NCBI GenBank assembly: GCA_963513935.1
Contig: OY740777.1
Coordinates: 13,751,092-13,815,091 of the forward strand
Length of the DNA: 64,000 nucleotides
Direction of reading: 5' to 3'
Source of the DNA: Aphrophora alni
Lineage: Eukaryota > Arthropoda > Insecta > Hemiptera > Aphrophoridae
Shown here: piece by piece, positions 45,702 to 57,784 of the stretch
How positions within the stretch are numbered: the stretch's first letter is position 1
Layout: every line of letters begins with the position of its first letter
The notes under the pieces: model-generated
What the model was told of the DNA's origin: nothing
The model's input: the letters and a program-made list of their open reading frames with translations, nothing else
Databases searched by the model: none
Translations under genes and position numbers: made by a program

Positions 45702-47422
45702 CCCTCCAAGTGGCACGGCGACCTACAGTAGGTCGCCAACGTGCTCCGAAGTGATTTCACTAACTTTTAATCACGTATTTTGCCATTCAACGTTACGCCC
45801 ACTTAAAATTATCCGATCGCAATAAATAAAATACCGTTGGAAAGCTAATGTTCCGTAGATGCATAATCATGCAAAAAAAATACCACAAAACGTTATAAAT
45901 AATATTCCAAAAATTGGTGAAGTTCGCATATTTTTGATGCGTAAAATCGTAGATTTGAACTCTGCGCCTTTTCGTTACCGCGACGCCATTTTTCCCGATG
46001 TAATTCCAACTCCTGTCATTGAAGTCAACTAAAACACTGTTCTATAGATCACATGTTTCTCTTTCCAACCATAGATTACAAATTTTTCTGCGTCTCATAG
46101 ATCCAGAGATATTCCTACTTGAACGTAGAACAAACTTGACGAGACGAAATTTGGTTGGCATTAGGTTTGCATTTCTCTTTGGTTTCTAATATTATATTTC
46201 TTATATTTCTTTACACTAAGTTGTAGGGGAAATTCCATTCTATAAGTTGGTACCACTTGATATTTACTTTGAACTCTTAGAAGGCTTTGTTTTGATCTCG
46301 GAACATAGGCAATTGTGCAATGTAAAAACTGTATACAAATGACGTAGCGCAAATTGTTTTGGGGTTAGATATTTGTTATTTTGAAGGTTTGTGTATACAA
46401 ATTGTATATAAATTGTGTATAAAAGTTACAATATATGTGTTCTTATATCTACAGCTTATGTTTTTGTGTGATAGTTTAGTTTTTGAACGTTCTTATTTGC
46501 GATAACCTAGGCCAAAAAGGTAAGTTTAGGCTATATGCAAATTGTCTTATATATAGTGTTTTATATGATTATAAAAGTGAATATGTGTGTTATTCTTTGT
46601 AAAGTATATATTTTCTTAGTTAAATCTATAAGTTTTGTCTTTGATCTAACTTGAAATTGGTACTAGTGAGTCTAAATTGTGGAGGTTACAAACCTAACCT
46701 CACTTGTAAAAGTTACCTTTTTAGGGAAAATCGGTATTTTTATTTAGAAAATGTAACATATTATTATTTTTTCCCCCTAAATATATTCACAAATATATGA
46801 CAAATCTCAAGAAATGGTTGAAAAAAATCCTAAAAATCTATTAGTATGTTATTCATTACCATTTTTGTGAAATTTCTGCTTCGTTACTCTTCGATTTTTT
46901 GATATTTGACTAAAAAACTCCAAATGTGATACATGTAACATTTTTTTGCACTACACACCTACATTCTATGCACCTTTCTGAACATAATGAGATATAGAAC
47001 TTTTGTATAAGATAAATAATACTATTTTTAGTGATTTTTTGAAAAGAAAATGATCATTTTACATTTTTTCGTAAACTATTTTTTGTTTTTTTGATAATAT
47101 AACAAATTTTATTTTTTCCCCCCTAAATATATTCAAAAATATTACACAAAACTTTTGTATATCTTAGAAAAAGGTAGTAAGCTATTGATTTTGGAATATA
47201 CAGGTTTTTCCTGAAAATTGGTAACTTCGTTTTTGACATGAAACATACTTACTCCAAAACCGTTTCAAATTTTTTTTTTTTTTTATTGCTTAGATGGATT
47301 CTATGCATCTTTCTGAGAAAAATGATATCTTATAAGTTAGGTTTTGTATAGAAATAATATATTTAATTAATTTTTTAACAAACGAAGAATTTTCAAGACA
47401 ATTAACATTGCCAGTTGGAGGG
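45702..47422. mobile_element. TTAA-target DNA element, non-autonomous (1721 bp)
   Basis: The ends read CCCTCCAAGTGGC (45702-45714) and, complemented, CCCTCCAACTGGC (47410-47422), with one mismatch in 13. TTAA flanks both ends (45698-45701 and 47423-47426). TTAA targets with CCC-type ends are typical of the piggyBac superfamily; Kolobok is an alternative. A subterminal palindrome GGCGACCTACAGTAGGTCGC (45717-45737) may be a transposase site. Internal sequence includes a direct duplication of a TTTTCCCCCCTAAATATATT motif (about 46769 and 47115). No transposase is encoded. Confidence 0.8.
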
Positions 47423-47429
47423 TTAATAA

Positions 47430-48125
47430 TTATTGCTATACATATACACATGGATATATTACACATGTGTAGAAAAGAGACGACATATGAATTCCTTGGA
47501 AGGGATATACAAAGTTTTTAAGAATGAATCCACAATCAACTTTCATTTCAGTCTAACATAACATATGCCAATGTTATCAAGATGAACGGAACGGAACACA
47601 ATCATCTAATAGATAAAATTCAGAACAGTGGAAATAAATAGACAGTCTCAAGCAGTCATACCGACCAAGCATGTCAGCATATAAACTCATCTTCCATATA
47701 AGTGTGTTTGATTTGTGTTTTCATGTGATTTTTAACTTTTTTTAAAAACTTAACGACCTCCATACGGAATAAACTTTATTAAACTGTGTTGTATATGTTA
47801 CTTTTGTTTGTGGATCTGAAGATGAGTGCAAAAAGCCTGAAACTGCAGTACCTTTTACAACTGCGTAAAAGTAACTGCGGTAACCTTTTACGGCTAACTG
47901 TTGGATTATTTGACGTACCAAAAAAGGTAATTGAATTTATGTTTATGAAAAAACTAACCTTTGAGCTACAATGTTAAAATTAAAAAAATATATATATTCT
48001 CTCAGAATTTTAAAGACATGGCCCTCAAAGAAGTACAATTAAGGATTCACAGTACCAGGATGAAACTGATCAATTTAGTCATCTGCAATCTTACAACTTT
48101 CTTATTATAAAAGATAAACTGATGT
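47430..48125. other. AT-rich spacer, no gene
   Basis: Nothing is recognised beyond short inverted phrases around ACTGCGTAAAAGTAACTGCG. Confidence 0.5.
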
Positions 48126-48129
48126 AAAA

Positions 48130-48235
48130 GTGGCAATTCGTTCATTATCTTTTGTAGAAAATGCAAATTTAAAATGGTCAACATTACCTAATGATATTTA
48201 TATACAAATAAAATAGAAAACACTACTTTAAGGTG
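48130..48235 (+). repeat. Dispersed repeat U, copy 2
   Basis: Homologous to 19640-19745. Confidence 0.65.
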
Positions 48236-48460
48236 AAATATTTTAAAACAGCCAATAATGTAATGATTTTTATGTTTTTAATTAACAATAAAATGGATTT
48301 TTTTTTTTAAATTTGCTGTTGAATATATGTGAACGGCATATGTATATATATAAAATAAAAAATTTAGTCGTCTAAAATAAGATTTTTAAGTGCTTTTAGT
48401 TTTAAGCTGTTTTCTCAGCACTTGTGCCCATATAATTCTTCTGTTTTATCTTCAGACTTG

Positions 48461-48637
48461 CGTTTTTTGACAATCTTCAGTGGAACTTCTATTATTTTAT
48501 TGCAATACACCGGTTTCGGGACATGTTCCACCGTCAGATGCATGTCAAGAATAAAAATTAAAATGTACAATACACATCGCTTATACAACATTCATGACAT
48601 AACAATAGAAGTTCCACTGAAGATTGTCAAAAGACGT
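48461..48637. mobile_element. Short fold-back element with 29-bp perfect ends
   Basis: The arms 48465-48493 and 48604-48632 are exact complements (core GACAATCTTCAGTGGAACTT). The interior has ACACCGGTTTCGGGACATG, then GTCAGATGCATGTC. A related ACAGCTGTTTC...ATCATCAGA layout is seen at 58590 and 60230. Confidence 0.8.
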
Positions 48638-48649
48638 ATTTTTTAGTAA

Positions 48650-50600
48650 GTTTGGGAGAAATTTCACAATTATCAAATTTATTTGGACAAGAGGAAGAAA
48701 TTTAAGAGTAATGTAAAGTAAGAAATTGTAAATTTTAGTCAATGAGACTTTCTGATGTTTCTAATAGTACACTGCAATAATATGATTAATAAAGTATAGT
48801 ATACTGTTATTGCGATTAAATTGAACTATATAACTAAATAACTAAATGTTTTAAACATTTCAATATCATAACAGAATTACTTAACAACCACTATATAAAA
48901 GGTAAATTTCATTTGAAATCTGTTTTTACAAAACTTTTTTACTACTAAAATCCAATCATTTATGAATTTAAAATCTGTACTTAAGTGATCACCACAAAAA
49001 CTTTTCAAAATTTTATTCCAAAAATGAAAAGCATTATAATAAAATCGTGAACAATAACTTATAAAAGATGAAATAAAATTATACAATTTGAAACATATAG
49101 TGTGTATAATTGTAATAATTTTATTGGAGAAATTCTATTAAATAAACAAGATCAAAAAAGGAAAATAAAAAAGTTGAAAATTTTTTAAGATCAAAAATGA
49201 ATTTACATTCACAACCTTTACAAAATTATACAAATCAAGAATGAAAAGGGATCAAATAAACAACCTGATCAGAAGAATAATATAAATGCACTAAAATCGT
49301 AAGTAAAAGTAGGATTACATAGCGAGAGAACGAGGCTAGTTCTTAGCAGCGTTTTGGCTTAGAAATAGAAATAACGACATAACTTCAGTACTATAATAAA
49401 ATTAATTGATAATATAGGTTAATTAGACATTTGCTATTTGTGTATATAAAAACTAATACACTATTTGAATGATGGTAAATATCGAATTAAACCATATTAA
49501 TAATACGAACAATCCATCATTATCAAACAACTTTAAAACCAAGTTCAATACGATGTTCTGACTTGACTTGTAGGCTCTAATTACATAAGTTTGATTGTGG
49601 TACATATTATTTTAGCGGAATTTAATTGTAAACTGTATGACTTCAATTATTTATTCACATAAATTGGTATTTGTAATTTTTTGTAATATTAGACAAACAT
49701 TTATTTATTGCTCCTTCAAGACCATGATCCGATATATATCCAGAAAGTATTCATAAAAAACAACAGGCTGCGATATATCAAACCTATTTATCTGTAAAAC
49801 TGTAAAATAAAGTCTATATATTTATCAGTAATAATGAAAACTGAATCCAGGGATTTGTTTACTCGTCATTTTGTATTAATCTCATTTGTTGAGTACTGAC
49901 ACTTGGCTTTGATCTAATAAACAGGTAGCCGGCCACTTTTCAGTGGTGGGGGAAGCGATCGAACTAACTTTGTGCTACAATGAATTGTACAGCTGTTAGT
50001 GACTGATTATTTTTAAAAAAAAATCTCATCTAAATATTATTTGAAATTTTAAAATTGTGTTTAGAATAACAGTTACTAATCACTGAAAAAGCTGCTATTA
50101 AAACAATTGAGATAAAAAAAATTATAATCTCATTTGGTCCGCAAAAGATTGTTAAATAACTATATATCTTAGTTAATAATAATAGATAAAAAATAATTAT
50201 TTACATTTCATTATAGACAACAAAATTAATAAATTACTAATTGAAGAGAAAAAACTAGTGGATTTTTCAGTTTATGACAAAAAACAAAATAGAGTATTCC
50301 ACAGAAACATCCTTTCCTTGTCCTGTATATCCAATACAAGCCAATATATCCTTCCAAGTGCCGCGTCCTCTCAAACAACCTATATTTTTTCACGATACAA
50401 TTCATCTTATTTTAGGAGTAGGAAATGTTGCTTCATACCAAGAGTTGAATAATTTCTAGCGCCTACAATTTTAGAAAAGTGATGTCATATTTTTTTGTAT
50501 ACATCTTAATATTGATAATAATGAATAACAATAATTGAGTTTTTATTCAAATGTTTTATATTATATTGATATTATCTATTTTGTTTGTATAATGTATTAT

Positions 50601-50636
<36 letters not shown>

Positions 50637-53233
50637 TTATCTGTTATTGTTTGTTATTTAAATGTTTACTAGAATATTTACTGTTATTATTTATTAGCTG
50701 TTCTGAATTGTTGAATATACTGAATCTATTTGGCATATATTTTCCTTATGTTGCTAATTTTTGTGCTTGTTTTTTATATTATAAAAATGTACACATATTG
50801 TAACGTACCCTCCCTTCCCAATCATAAGTTACTTTTTTTAAAGTTTAGAACAATGTTTGATTATTATTTCTAATCGACTTAAAACGCTGAAGTTGTATGA
50901 AAATAGATATACCATAAAAATATAAATATTTATTTGTACACCTTCAGTGGGTGCACCTTTAATACTGTCTTTCAGCTACTATATGACTAATAAATAATCA
51001 TCAATATTTTGATGTAGTATTATATACTATTATTTATTAATGTATTTTAGTTGGGCCTAAAATCACTTATATCATACTGATTTAAAAATTTCAAAATCGC
51101 TACTGCTAAAAACCAATAAAGAAATAATTCCAAGAACATTTACTACATGATGCCACTGTTATAGTTTTCAACCCACACCAAAACAAAGACTTAAACTAGC
51201 CCAAGTCTCTCTATAATTAATGAATAAAAATATAACAAACATTTGTTAAGTAATGTTTTTCTTTTGACGAAATTTTGCTTTCTAATACATATTGAGTCGC
51301 TTATTAAATATTTCTTCATTGATAAATTCATTTATACTTTAAAAAGCGTAACAAACACACAACTAAATAACAACAAAATATTAAATCAAATATAAACGAA
51401 GATTTGTGCACTTTGTAACAGAGCAAATAGGTTGCCGTGGTGGGAAACCTGGAAAACAGAATATTGTTGATTATTATCGACACAAATAATATAACATAAA
51501 GGGATGTGGAAACGGTTAGAGTGAAGACTGGATGTAATAAGGAAGACTTTGAGAAGGAATATTAAGACCTGGAGGAGAACAATGGAAAGGCAATCATTGG
51601 TTGAATGACAAACTGAATAACATATCTTGTTCAACAAAGCTCACATCCAATATTGGAATAATACGATAAAAACAATTGAATGATAACATTATTTTATTAT
51701 TATTTGGAGAACACACTAAATCTTTTAATGAAAATATTTATTTGTTCCAGACGTTTATTAAAACTGAACTGTATATAAATCCATGGACATCACCAGAATG
51801 TCTTAACACTTCTGCCGTCATAAGCAGTGGTAGTAATGGTCATGATTAACTGATCTATGATTCTCTCACAGTGATTTTAAAAGCATCATTACCAATACTG
51901 GTGATTGATTGTACTAAACATGACAAACAGTGATAAATGATTTTAACGTTCCCTTAGGCTAAGAGTCTTGCTATTGGCTAGATTCAATTCTTTCCAGTAC
52001 AATAAATAACATTTCTCTAACAGCGATTCAGAATCAGTGAGTTTAGGTGTTTGGTTTTATGATATCATTAATTAAATAAGTATTGTGATTGTGATTCTTA
52101 ACGAGTTTCATCTACTAAATCTTGCCAAAAAACTGCTTTATTTTAAACAGCTGCCATTTTATTTGCATGTAAGATATTTACTTGAACATTCGTGATATAC
52201 TTGTATTCACATCTACAACATTTATACAAAATTTTAACCAAATCGGTCCAAAAAAAACTGATTCACAAGTCAAACATTGGAATATCTTCGTTGAACACAC
52301 TGTAATTTAATTTTATTTGTAACATTTCACACTTTTGGGTCTCTAAGTTGGGTTAGTACTTGGTTCGATATGTGACGTGAGTGAGATATGATATCGGGAA
52401 ACTTGTGTCATCCCTCATATTGCAATCGTATATGCGAAACACCTCATACAGACGAACAGACAGCGTTCCAAAATTGTTATAGAATCGTGAGTAAATGATT
52501 TATATGACTGGAAAATACTAAATACTGTATTACTGCTAATAAAGCCGTGATCTTCGTCCTGGTATAGATGCTTACGTTTAATCGTATACATATTTTCATT
52601 CCCTAGAAATATATTGTGTGGAAAAAAGACTAAAGCTGTTAAGTTCAGTAACAGAAGTTAGAAAGACAAATTTTGTATTAAAAAAACTTTTATTTTGCTT
52701 ATTTAAATAAAGAGAACAATTAACAACTTAACATAGTGTCCGTGGTACAAACAAGAGATTTGTAAAACTTTAAATATCATTTGTGAACTACTTTTTTTTA
52801 CTATAAAGTACATTTTTTCCTAGAGTCCACGATCCCAAGCCGATTTTTTAGAGTACAAGTGTCTATGCTTTCACTCATAGCGTCCAATAAGCTTTAATAT
52901 TGTTTTTAAATATAAATTCAGCAAATATAATAATTGTAAAATAAAATTTCCAAGAGTAGCGAAAGGATACAGATTTACTCAAGAATTAATTTAGCTAATT
53001 GCTTTAAATTCACAAATTATATAATAGATTTCTATCTCTCGATATTGTTACATTACTTGGAATGTGTAGTCAAAAATGGATATAACAGAATAATCATTCG
53101 CTTGCCACATCGACTATTAATTTTCCCCAAGTTTCAAGGAAAACGAAAGTGGTGTTTAAAATAAAAGTTAAGATTTACAAGTTTACCTGTGTGCTATTAG
53201 AAGGCAACGCTGGTATCACAGAGAGTGTAAGGA
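48650..53233. other. AT-rich stretch; 3' flank of the minus-strand gene
   Basis: No internal gene is recognised. It contains a (TA)n tract at 50604-50634. Two overlapping plus-strand frames around 50258-50459 show no recognisable domain. The first minus-strand AATAAA after the terminal exon's stop is at 52689-52694, about 540 bases beyond it, a possible polyadenylation signal. Confidence 0.5.
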
Positions 53234-53357
53234 TCATACAAGCACCTCCATTTTGTTGCCTTTCCTTATAATACGTATCTGTCCTGACTGGACTTCAGGT
53301 AGGCCTGTACACTTAAATAGAACTGCTACAGTTTGTTGTCCAAAGTTTGCTTCAAAT
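53234..53357 (-). CDS. Terminal coding exon of a minus-strand gene (possible class I myosin tail)
   Basis: On the minus strand an acceptor (TTTTGATTAG, with a T-rich tract) precedes 124 coding bases ending in TGA at 53234-53236. One base completes the split codon of the exon at 56161-56369, then follow 40 residues beginning FEANFGQQTVAVLFKC and ending IRIIRKGNKMEVLV. The alternating hydrophobic and charged beta-strand-like pattern and the R-K-G-N-x-M-E-V-x-V ending resemble the end of myosin I tail homology 1 domains. The family call is tentative; that the two exons join in frame is direct evidence of a real gene. Codon usage is less AT-biased than the flanks. Confidence 0.7.
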
Positions 53358-53792
53358 CTAATCAAAACAACATAACCATTTAAAAATAATTAAATGAAAA
53401 CATTTCAACAATAAGACATTTCACTGACTAAGTTCGCTCAATGTGTGTTAAAATTTACCTAATGGTGCGTTAACAAACAATTCGTACACATTTTAGAAGT
53501 TCGTTAATTTTCTATCATTTGCGAAAAACATTTATCACCAATGCAAATGTACATTAAATAAGAATTTGCTAAATACAGTCCATTTATTTTCTCGCTATAT
53601 CATAGCTTGATCTGTTTTATAAAAATAAGCCACTTTTAATATTATAGTAAAATACAGTTATTTAACAAGGAATGAAAAACAAATACAGTAGAACCTCTGT
53701 TAACCGGCCTCGGATTAACCGGCCTATTTCGTAGTGTATTGGTTCGATGAGGATTTCCGAAAACAAATTGTAATTGAAACACCAAAGCGCCG

Positions 53793-53985
53793 GCGAGTCA
53801 AACGACTTTGTCAATAGTGGTAATGGATACAGATATAGAGTTTCAGCTAATGGGGGAAAAAATGAATGTCAATAGCGGTATCCCATTGTCGGCGGTGTAA
53901 AAACACCGCGGCGGCGAGTAAAACGACTTTGTAGATAGTGGTATCCCATTGTCGGCGGCATAAAAACACCGCGGCATTGGCACCC
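53793..53985 (+). repeat. 63-bp subterminal tandem repeat, about 2.5 units
   Basis: GTATCCCATTGTCGGCGG recurs at 53878 and 53941, and CGGCGAGTAAAACGACTTTG and close variants at about 53793 and 53913. Each unit contains a GCGGTG...CACCGC dyad. Position just inside the Tigger end suggests transposase-binding or promoter repeats. Confidence 0.75.
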
Positions 53986-54144
53986 GTCGGTATAGCAGAC
54001 ATTCACCGGCAAATATGTTTGATGGGCCGCTTTTTTCCCACGAATCAATTTAGTATACATTATGGAAAATATAACATTTCTTTTCAGTTTTCTTCTTATC
54101 TTTGACTAATTATGATCTACGTACAGTATATACAGTAAATAAAA

Positions 54145-54260
54145 ATGAGCGAGTTACGAAAACGGAAGCGTGTGTTAGTTTCGTTTGAGACGCGGTTAAA
54201 TGTGTTAAAAAGACTGGACAGAGAGGAATCTGTAAAAAAGCTTTGTGACGAGTTTAACGG
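54145..54260 (+). pseudogene. pogo/Tigger transposase N-terminus (CENP-B-like helix-turn-helix)
   Basis: The frame from the ATG reads MSELRKRKRVLVSFETRLNV, then LKRLDREESVKKLCDEFN. This matches the first helices of the CENP-B/pogo DNA-binding domain: a basic KRKR start, a L..KL.IL..L..GES...LA.EF pattern. After DEFN the family would continue with the recognition helix, but the sequence runs straight into TTAACCGGCC-type terminal sequence, so recognition helix, DDE domain and all catalytic residues are deleted. Confidence 0.7.
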
Positions 54261-54444
54261 GAAGCTCGAATTAACCGGCCAAACGGGCAACCGGCCCGGG
54301 TGTCAATATAAATGTATTGATTATAATATAAAGCGAATGTTAAATAGGAACAATTTCAGTTTTATTTATAATTTACCTACTATGTAGATACAATAAAAAA
54401 TAAACCTAAATTTCACTCTTGTAAAGGATTATTTAAAGATTTCG

Positions 54445-54790
54445 AAATTTTGACATTACCATCTCTTTATTTGATTGAAGTCTTATGTTTTGTGCACTGT
54501 CACGAGCAGTTATTTGCAGAAAATTGTGTGCACCACAATTATGACACAAGGAACAGAGAATCAATGTTGTACGCGATTCACAGGCGTACTCTGCTGGAAA
54601 GGAGTCCTTTATATAAGGGCATCAAATTTTACAATCAGTTAAATTCTACATTTAAGATACTAGTAATACCACTATTCAAAATAAAAACTGAAGCAAATGT
54701 TGCTGGAGAGATCATATATAACACAAATAATTTCCCCCAAGATAGGAAACTTTTATGTTGTGTAATGTATTTTATAGGTAAAATCTGAGA
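54445..54790 (+). pseudogene. CR1/Jockey-type non-LTR ORF2 C-terminal fragment
   Basis: The frame 54450-54788 includes LPSLYLIEVLCFVH, a VHHNYDTRNRESM motif, and RSPLYKGIKFYNQLNSTFK. This is the well-known extreme C-terminal pattern of many insect non-LTR reverse transcriptases: the H.Y.TRN box followed by ..SP...G...YN.LP..IK. The P of YN-LP is S here. The copy is 5'-truncated, has no catalytic residues and sits in the intron of the minus-strand gene, opposite in sense. Confidence 0.75.
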
Positions 54791-55228
54791 AATTATCGAT
54801 CATGTAAATATTTGTTACTGTTATGTTTATTCCTTTTGTTTGGTATTGTTATGTATGTGGATGCAATGTGCCTGTCTGTATGTATGTGTATTTTTAAAGA
54901 TATTTAATATTTATTTCTTGAAAAACTAAAAAAATTGTAAAGACTATTAATGGATTGATATGATCTATTGTGACTAATTTTATTCTTAGTCATGTAATGT
55001 TAAATTAATATTGATTATAGTACTGTAATTATGTGTTATTTGAAGACAAGCTGCCTACCTGCAACAGTCTCAATGTTATCCAATCAGGAGTAATGCAGTG
55101 AAATGAAATAAAAATTTTTAAATATGAATATTCTTAGTAAACAAGATAGTAAGACAATTTAATTATTTTCAAGGTAGGTTTGGATCACTTTAATGAAATT
55201 ATTTGTATGTGAGGGAATAATGATTAAA

Positions 55229-55670
55229 CAGTAGAACTTGGATAATTCGAAATTGCCGTTAATTCAACAGTTTTGGATTGGTCCCTAGAACTTTATGACA
55301 TCAATGTCAAAAAATTATGAATAATTCAAAGTCAACTTTTTTAATTAGAAGTTTTTGTATAAACACTAATAATATAATCTTATACTATAAAAAAGATTGC
55401 CTTCCAAGGAATCTATACTATACACTGAATAGGACACTACCCAGGGATAAATGCCTAGCCTCTATTGTTTGGACATGTGTTCAAATTCCAGGCATGCTAT
55501 CGTCTTTCAAGAATTCTCTAGGTAGTCTGTCAATCGATGCTCTGCTCAGACTCGTTCTGTTGTTACAGTATTGTGCCTCTGCTTGTCACAGTCATTAGTG
55601 TTTTGAAAGTAATTGTTTGTACGAGTGATCACAATGTCTTTGAGTAAACCATGTTTTTAATTTTGTTTAC
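55229..55670 (+). mobile_element. Second pogo/Tigger-type 5' end
   Basis: CAGTAGAACTTGGATAATTC followed by GAAATTGCCG is typical of pogo-group termini. The following 400 bp contain a less AT-rich segment (CCTCTGCTTGTCACAGTCAT) of the kind found upstream of such transposases. Only the 5' part is visible; no transposase was recognised. Confidence 0.45.
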
Positions 55671-56160
55671 TCTTTCGACTATTTTTCAAGATAAAATAAA
55701 AATAAAGGTATATTATTCCACATTAAAACAGTTAAATATTTTGTATCTTGTAAAACCAATGGTTTTCAAGGTGATAGCCTCACAGTTAAGTGAAATATGT
55801 CAGTTGTCAGTAAAACAGAAACTAACAGTAGCCTATAAGACACTCTGCGAAATTTGGTATTGATATCTCAATTCATTCTGGAGTTAATACACTATTTTTG
55901 AAAAAAGACAAACAGACAGATTGGCAGAGAACAGAGCATTTTTGAACATATGTTTATAGGAACTTATTTTTTTATTTTGAAAGTTTTGTAATCATGAAAC
56001 ATCCTGTATATTTTTGTATATGGGTTGTAATACATAACCCAAACTTAAAGTTGATAAATAAAACAATTTTTCTCACAAACAATGTTATAAATTATAATTA
56101 TTTCAAAGAAACCACAATAAAAAAGAATGTTTAAACAGATTTAAAATAAAACTGACTTAC

Positions 56161-56369
56161 TCTGTGCTGATATTGACTTGTGGTGGTTTGCCGACGGCGT
56201 TCTGAACAACAAGGAACAACTTTGTGACAATCTCAATGACGTGGCCCGTCTGGAAGACAAAATCTCCTTTCTTCTTAGCCAACTCACTCTGGAACAAGCA
56301 TCCAGGAGGTAGTATTGTTCCTCCGCTGGGTACTCCAGGCTCACTGGATGTATCCGAACAAGGACTTGG
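56161..56369 (-). CDS. Internal coding exon of a minus-strand gene (possible class I myosin tail)
   Basis: The acceptor ATGTTTAG precedes 209 bases that stay open in one frame and end at GA before GTAAGT, a consensus donor. The first codon is complete (phase 0), and the split GA|A codon joins the exon at 53234-53357 in frame. The protein starts PSPCSDTSSEPGVPSGG and continues CLFQSELAKKKGDFVFQTGH, then VIEIVTKLFLVVQNAVGKPP. The KKGDFVF...HVIEIVTKL segment resembles the part of myosin I TH1 domains that precedes the last strands, where the head-distal tail binds acidic lipids. The exon is clearly richer in GC than its flanks. Upstream exons were not identified in the window and may lie beyond 64000. 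Confidence 0.7.
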
Positions 56370-56374
56370 CTAAA

Positions 56375-57060
56375 CATATGTACATACTACGCTACAGGAA
56401 CTACCACTATACTATATCAACCATGGATAAAGCACTTCTAAATATTGTGACATTTACTATTAAGTCTTAAGCATAAAAAGGATTATAATTTAAATAGTTG
56501 TCAGAGTTTCACAGCTGAAGGATAATTTTCTACAGTCATAAAAGCAAAATAATCTTTCAAATTATCTGTTTTATCAATACTTTAATAGCCATAATTTTGT
56601 AAAAAAACTACAATTCCCTTTCCCCTCTTGTTGGTTAAAGGGAAAACCTCTAGGTCATCATTGTCTTATACTAAAAAGAAGGATAGAGAATAAAATAAAG
56701 ACACATAACCTCAAATACATAGCGTCAGGGTTAAAAGAAAAAAAGGGGTTTTTTTTTAAATAAAAAAACAAAACAATTACCATCTTGGTGACTATCAAAG
56801 AGAAATGAATATATTTAAAATGATTTGCACAACAAAATTTGGGGATTGGAATATTTAATAAATGTTAAAACAGGATGAATAATACGCTATATTATACAGC
56901 TATTGTATTGTATATATTGTTTTTTTAAGGCAACATGATGACTTCGTAGGATGTGAACCATTCTTTGGAGTACCAAGTACAAATGTTTTAAATACCAGAG
57001 AACAGAACTAAAATTCAATAGAGACAAATCCTGGAATCTGATAATCCAAAAAAAGTATTG
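56375..57060. other. AT-rich stretch, probably intronic
   Basis: No exon or element is recognised. Confidence 0.45.
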
Positions 57061-57062
57061 AT

Positions 57063-57345
57063 TTGTTTATCAAAATATGTAAGCAACACACGATGCTCAG
57101 CAGCAAAGAGTTAAGGTGCTTAATGTGTGTGCTTTCTGGACACTGGCGAGTGAACTACCACCTTCAACACAAGAACTATAGGCTGATACAGATTTGTGCA
57201 ACTTCAACAGAGACAAGGAAACGGCTGAACACTAGTTGTGACTATGAATCTTTAACTGTCAAAGACCTTCAAGACATATTCCCAACAACCGTGAAAGGGA
57301 CATCCGTAAAAAGGTTATGAAAACAGGTACCAGAATGATTATAAG
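57063..57345 (+). pseudogene. Non-LTR retrotransposon ORF2 C-terminus (post-RNase H region)
   Basis: The frame contains SSKELRCLMCVLSGHWRVNY, then HL, and later a C..TSTETRKRLNTSC segment. This is the order seen after the RNase H domain of I/R1-type elements: LR.L...LTGH...NYHL, then CR.C...ETA.HLL..C. The second Cys of the first pair is replaced by Thr. It is a truncated, inert fragment from a different lineage than 6667-6981. Confidence 0.6.
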
Positions 57346-57784
57346 CTTTTTAAGAAGTTTAGATGTGGATTGTGTAGTGATAAAAATAAATCTGGATCAT
57401 GAACGCACTATGAGAGCTAAGCGGTATGAGGCATGTTTTCGGCGATGACGATCTGAGACTTGATTAATCCTGTACCTTTTTTGTTCGGTTACAATAGTTA
57501 TCAACTCTCATTAGTCTTACGGGCATAAAAAATAATGTAACTTATGAAAATAAAATAATAATGATGATCTCAAGTCATATTGGTAAGTAATTTTTGTCTG
57601 ACTTTCTTTACATTTGGTACAAAACATATGGTTTATATTCTTTTGGATAAATTCTACCAATAGGTTTTACAACATTTTACATTTGATTATTGTGTACATT
57701 TTTTTAATAACTATCCAATGTAATTTTATGTTTACGTTTTTGTTCTCCAAAAATAATTGTCATGTTAAAAACTAAACAATGTGG

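Larger units (their letters stand above)
53686..54310 (+). mobile_element. pogo/Tigger-like DNA transposon, deleted copy
   Basis: The left end CAGTAGAACCTCTGTTAACC is typical of pogo/Tigger inverted repeats and follows a TA. A GC-rich region with 63-bp direct repeats follows, then the start of a transposase, then a second TTAACCGGCC-rich segment (54265-54300). That second segment is in the same orientation as the left end, not inverted, so the right terminus is missing or rearranged. Confidence 0.65.
53358..56160 (-). other. Intron of the minus-strand gene, filled with transposon debris
   Basis: The intron is bounded by GTAAGT (minus strand, 56160-56155) and AG (53359-53358). It interrupts a codon after its second base. 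Inside lie a Tigger-like element, a CR1-like tail and a second pogo-type end. Confidence 0.65.

Noticed and set aside
53869..54060. Minus-strand frame opposite the Tigger 5' region
   Set aside because: It reads through the 63-bp tandem repeat, which gives repeated residues; no domain or relation to the transposase is visible.
56141..56377. 78-codon minus-strand frame starting with ATG over the internal exon
   Set aside because: It is an overlapping frame of the real exon. The frame with splice-site support and in-phase joining to the next exon is a different one.
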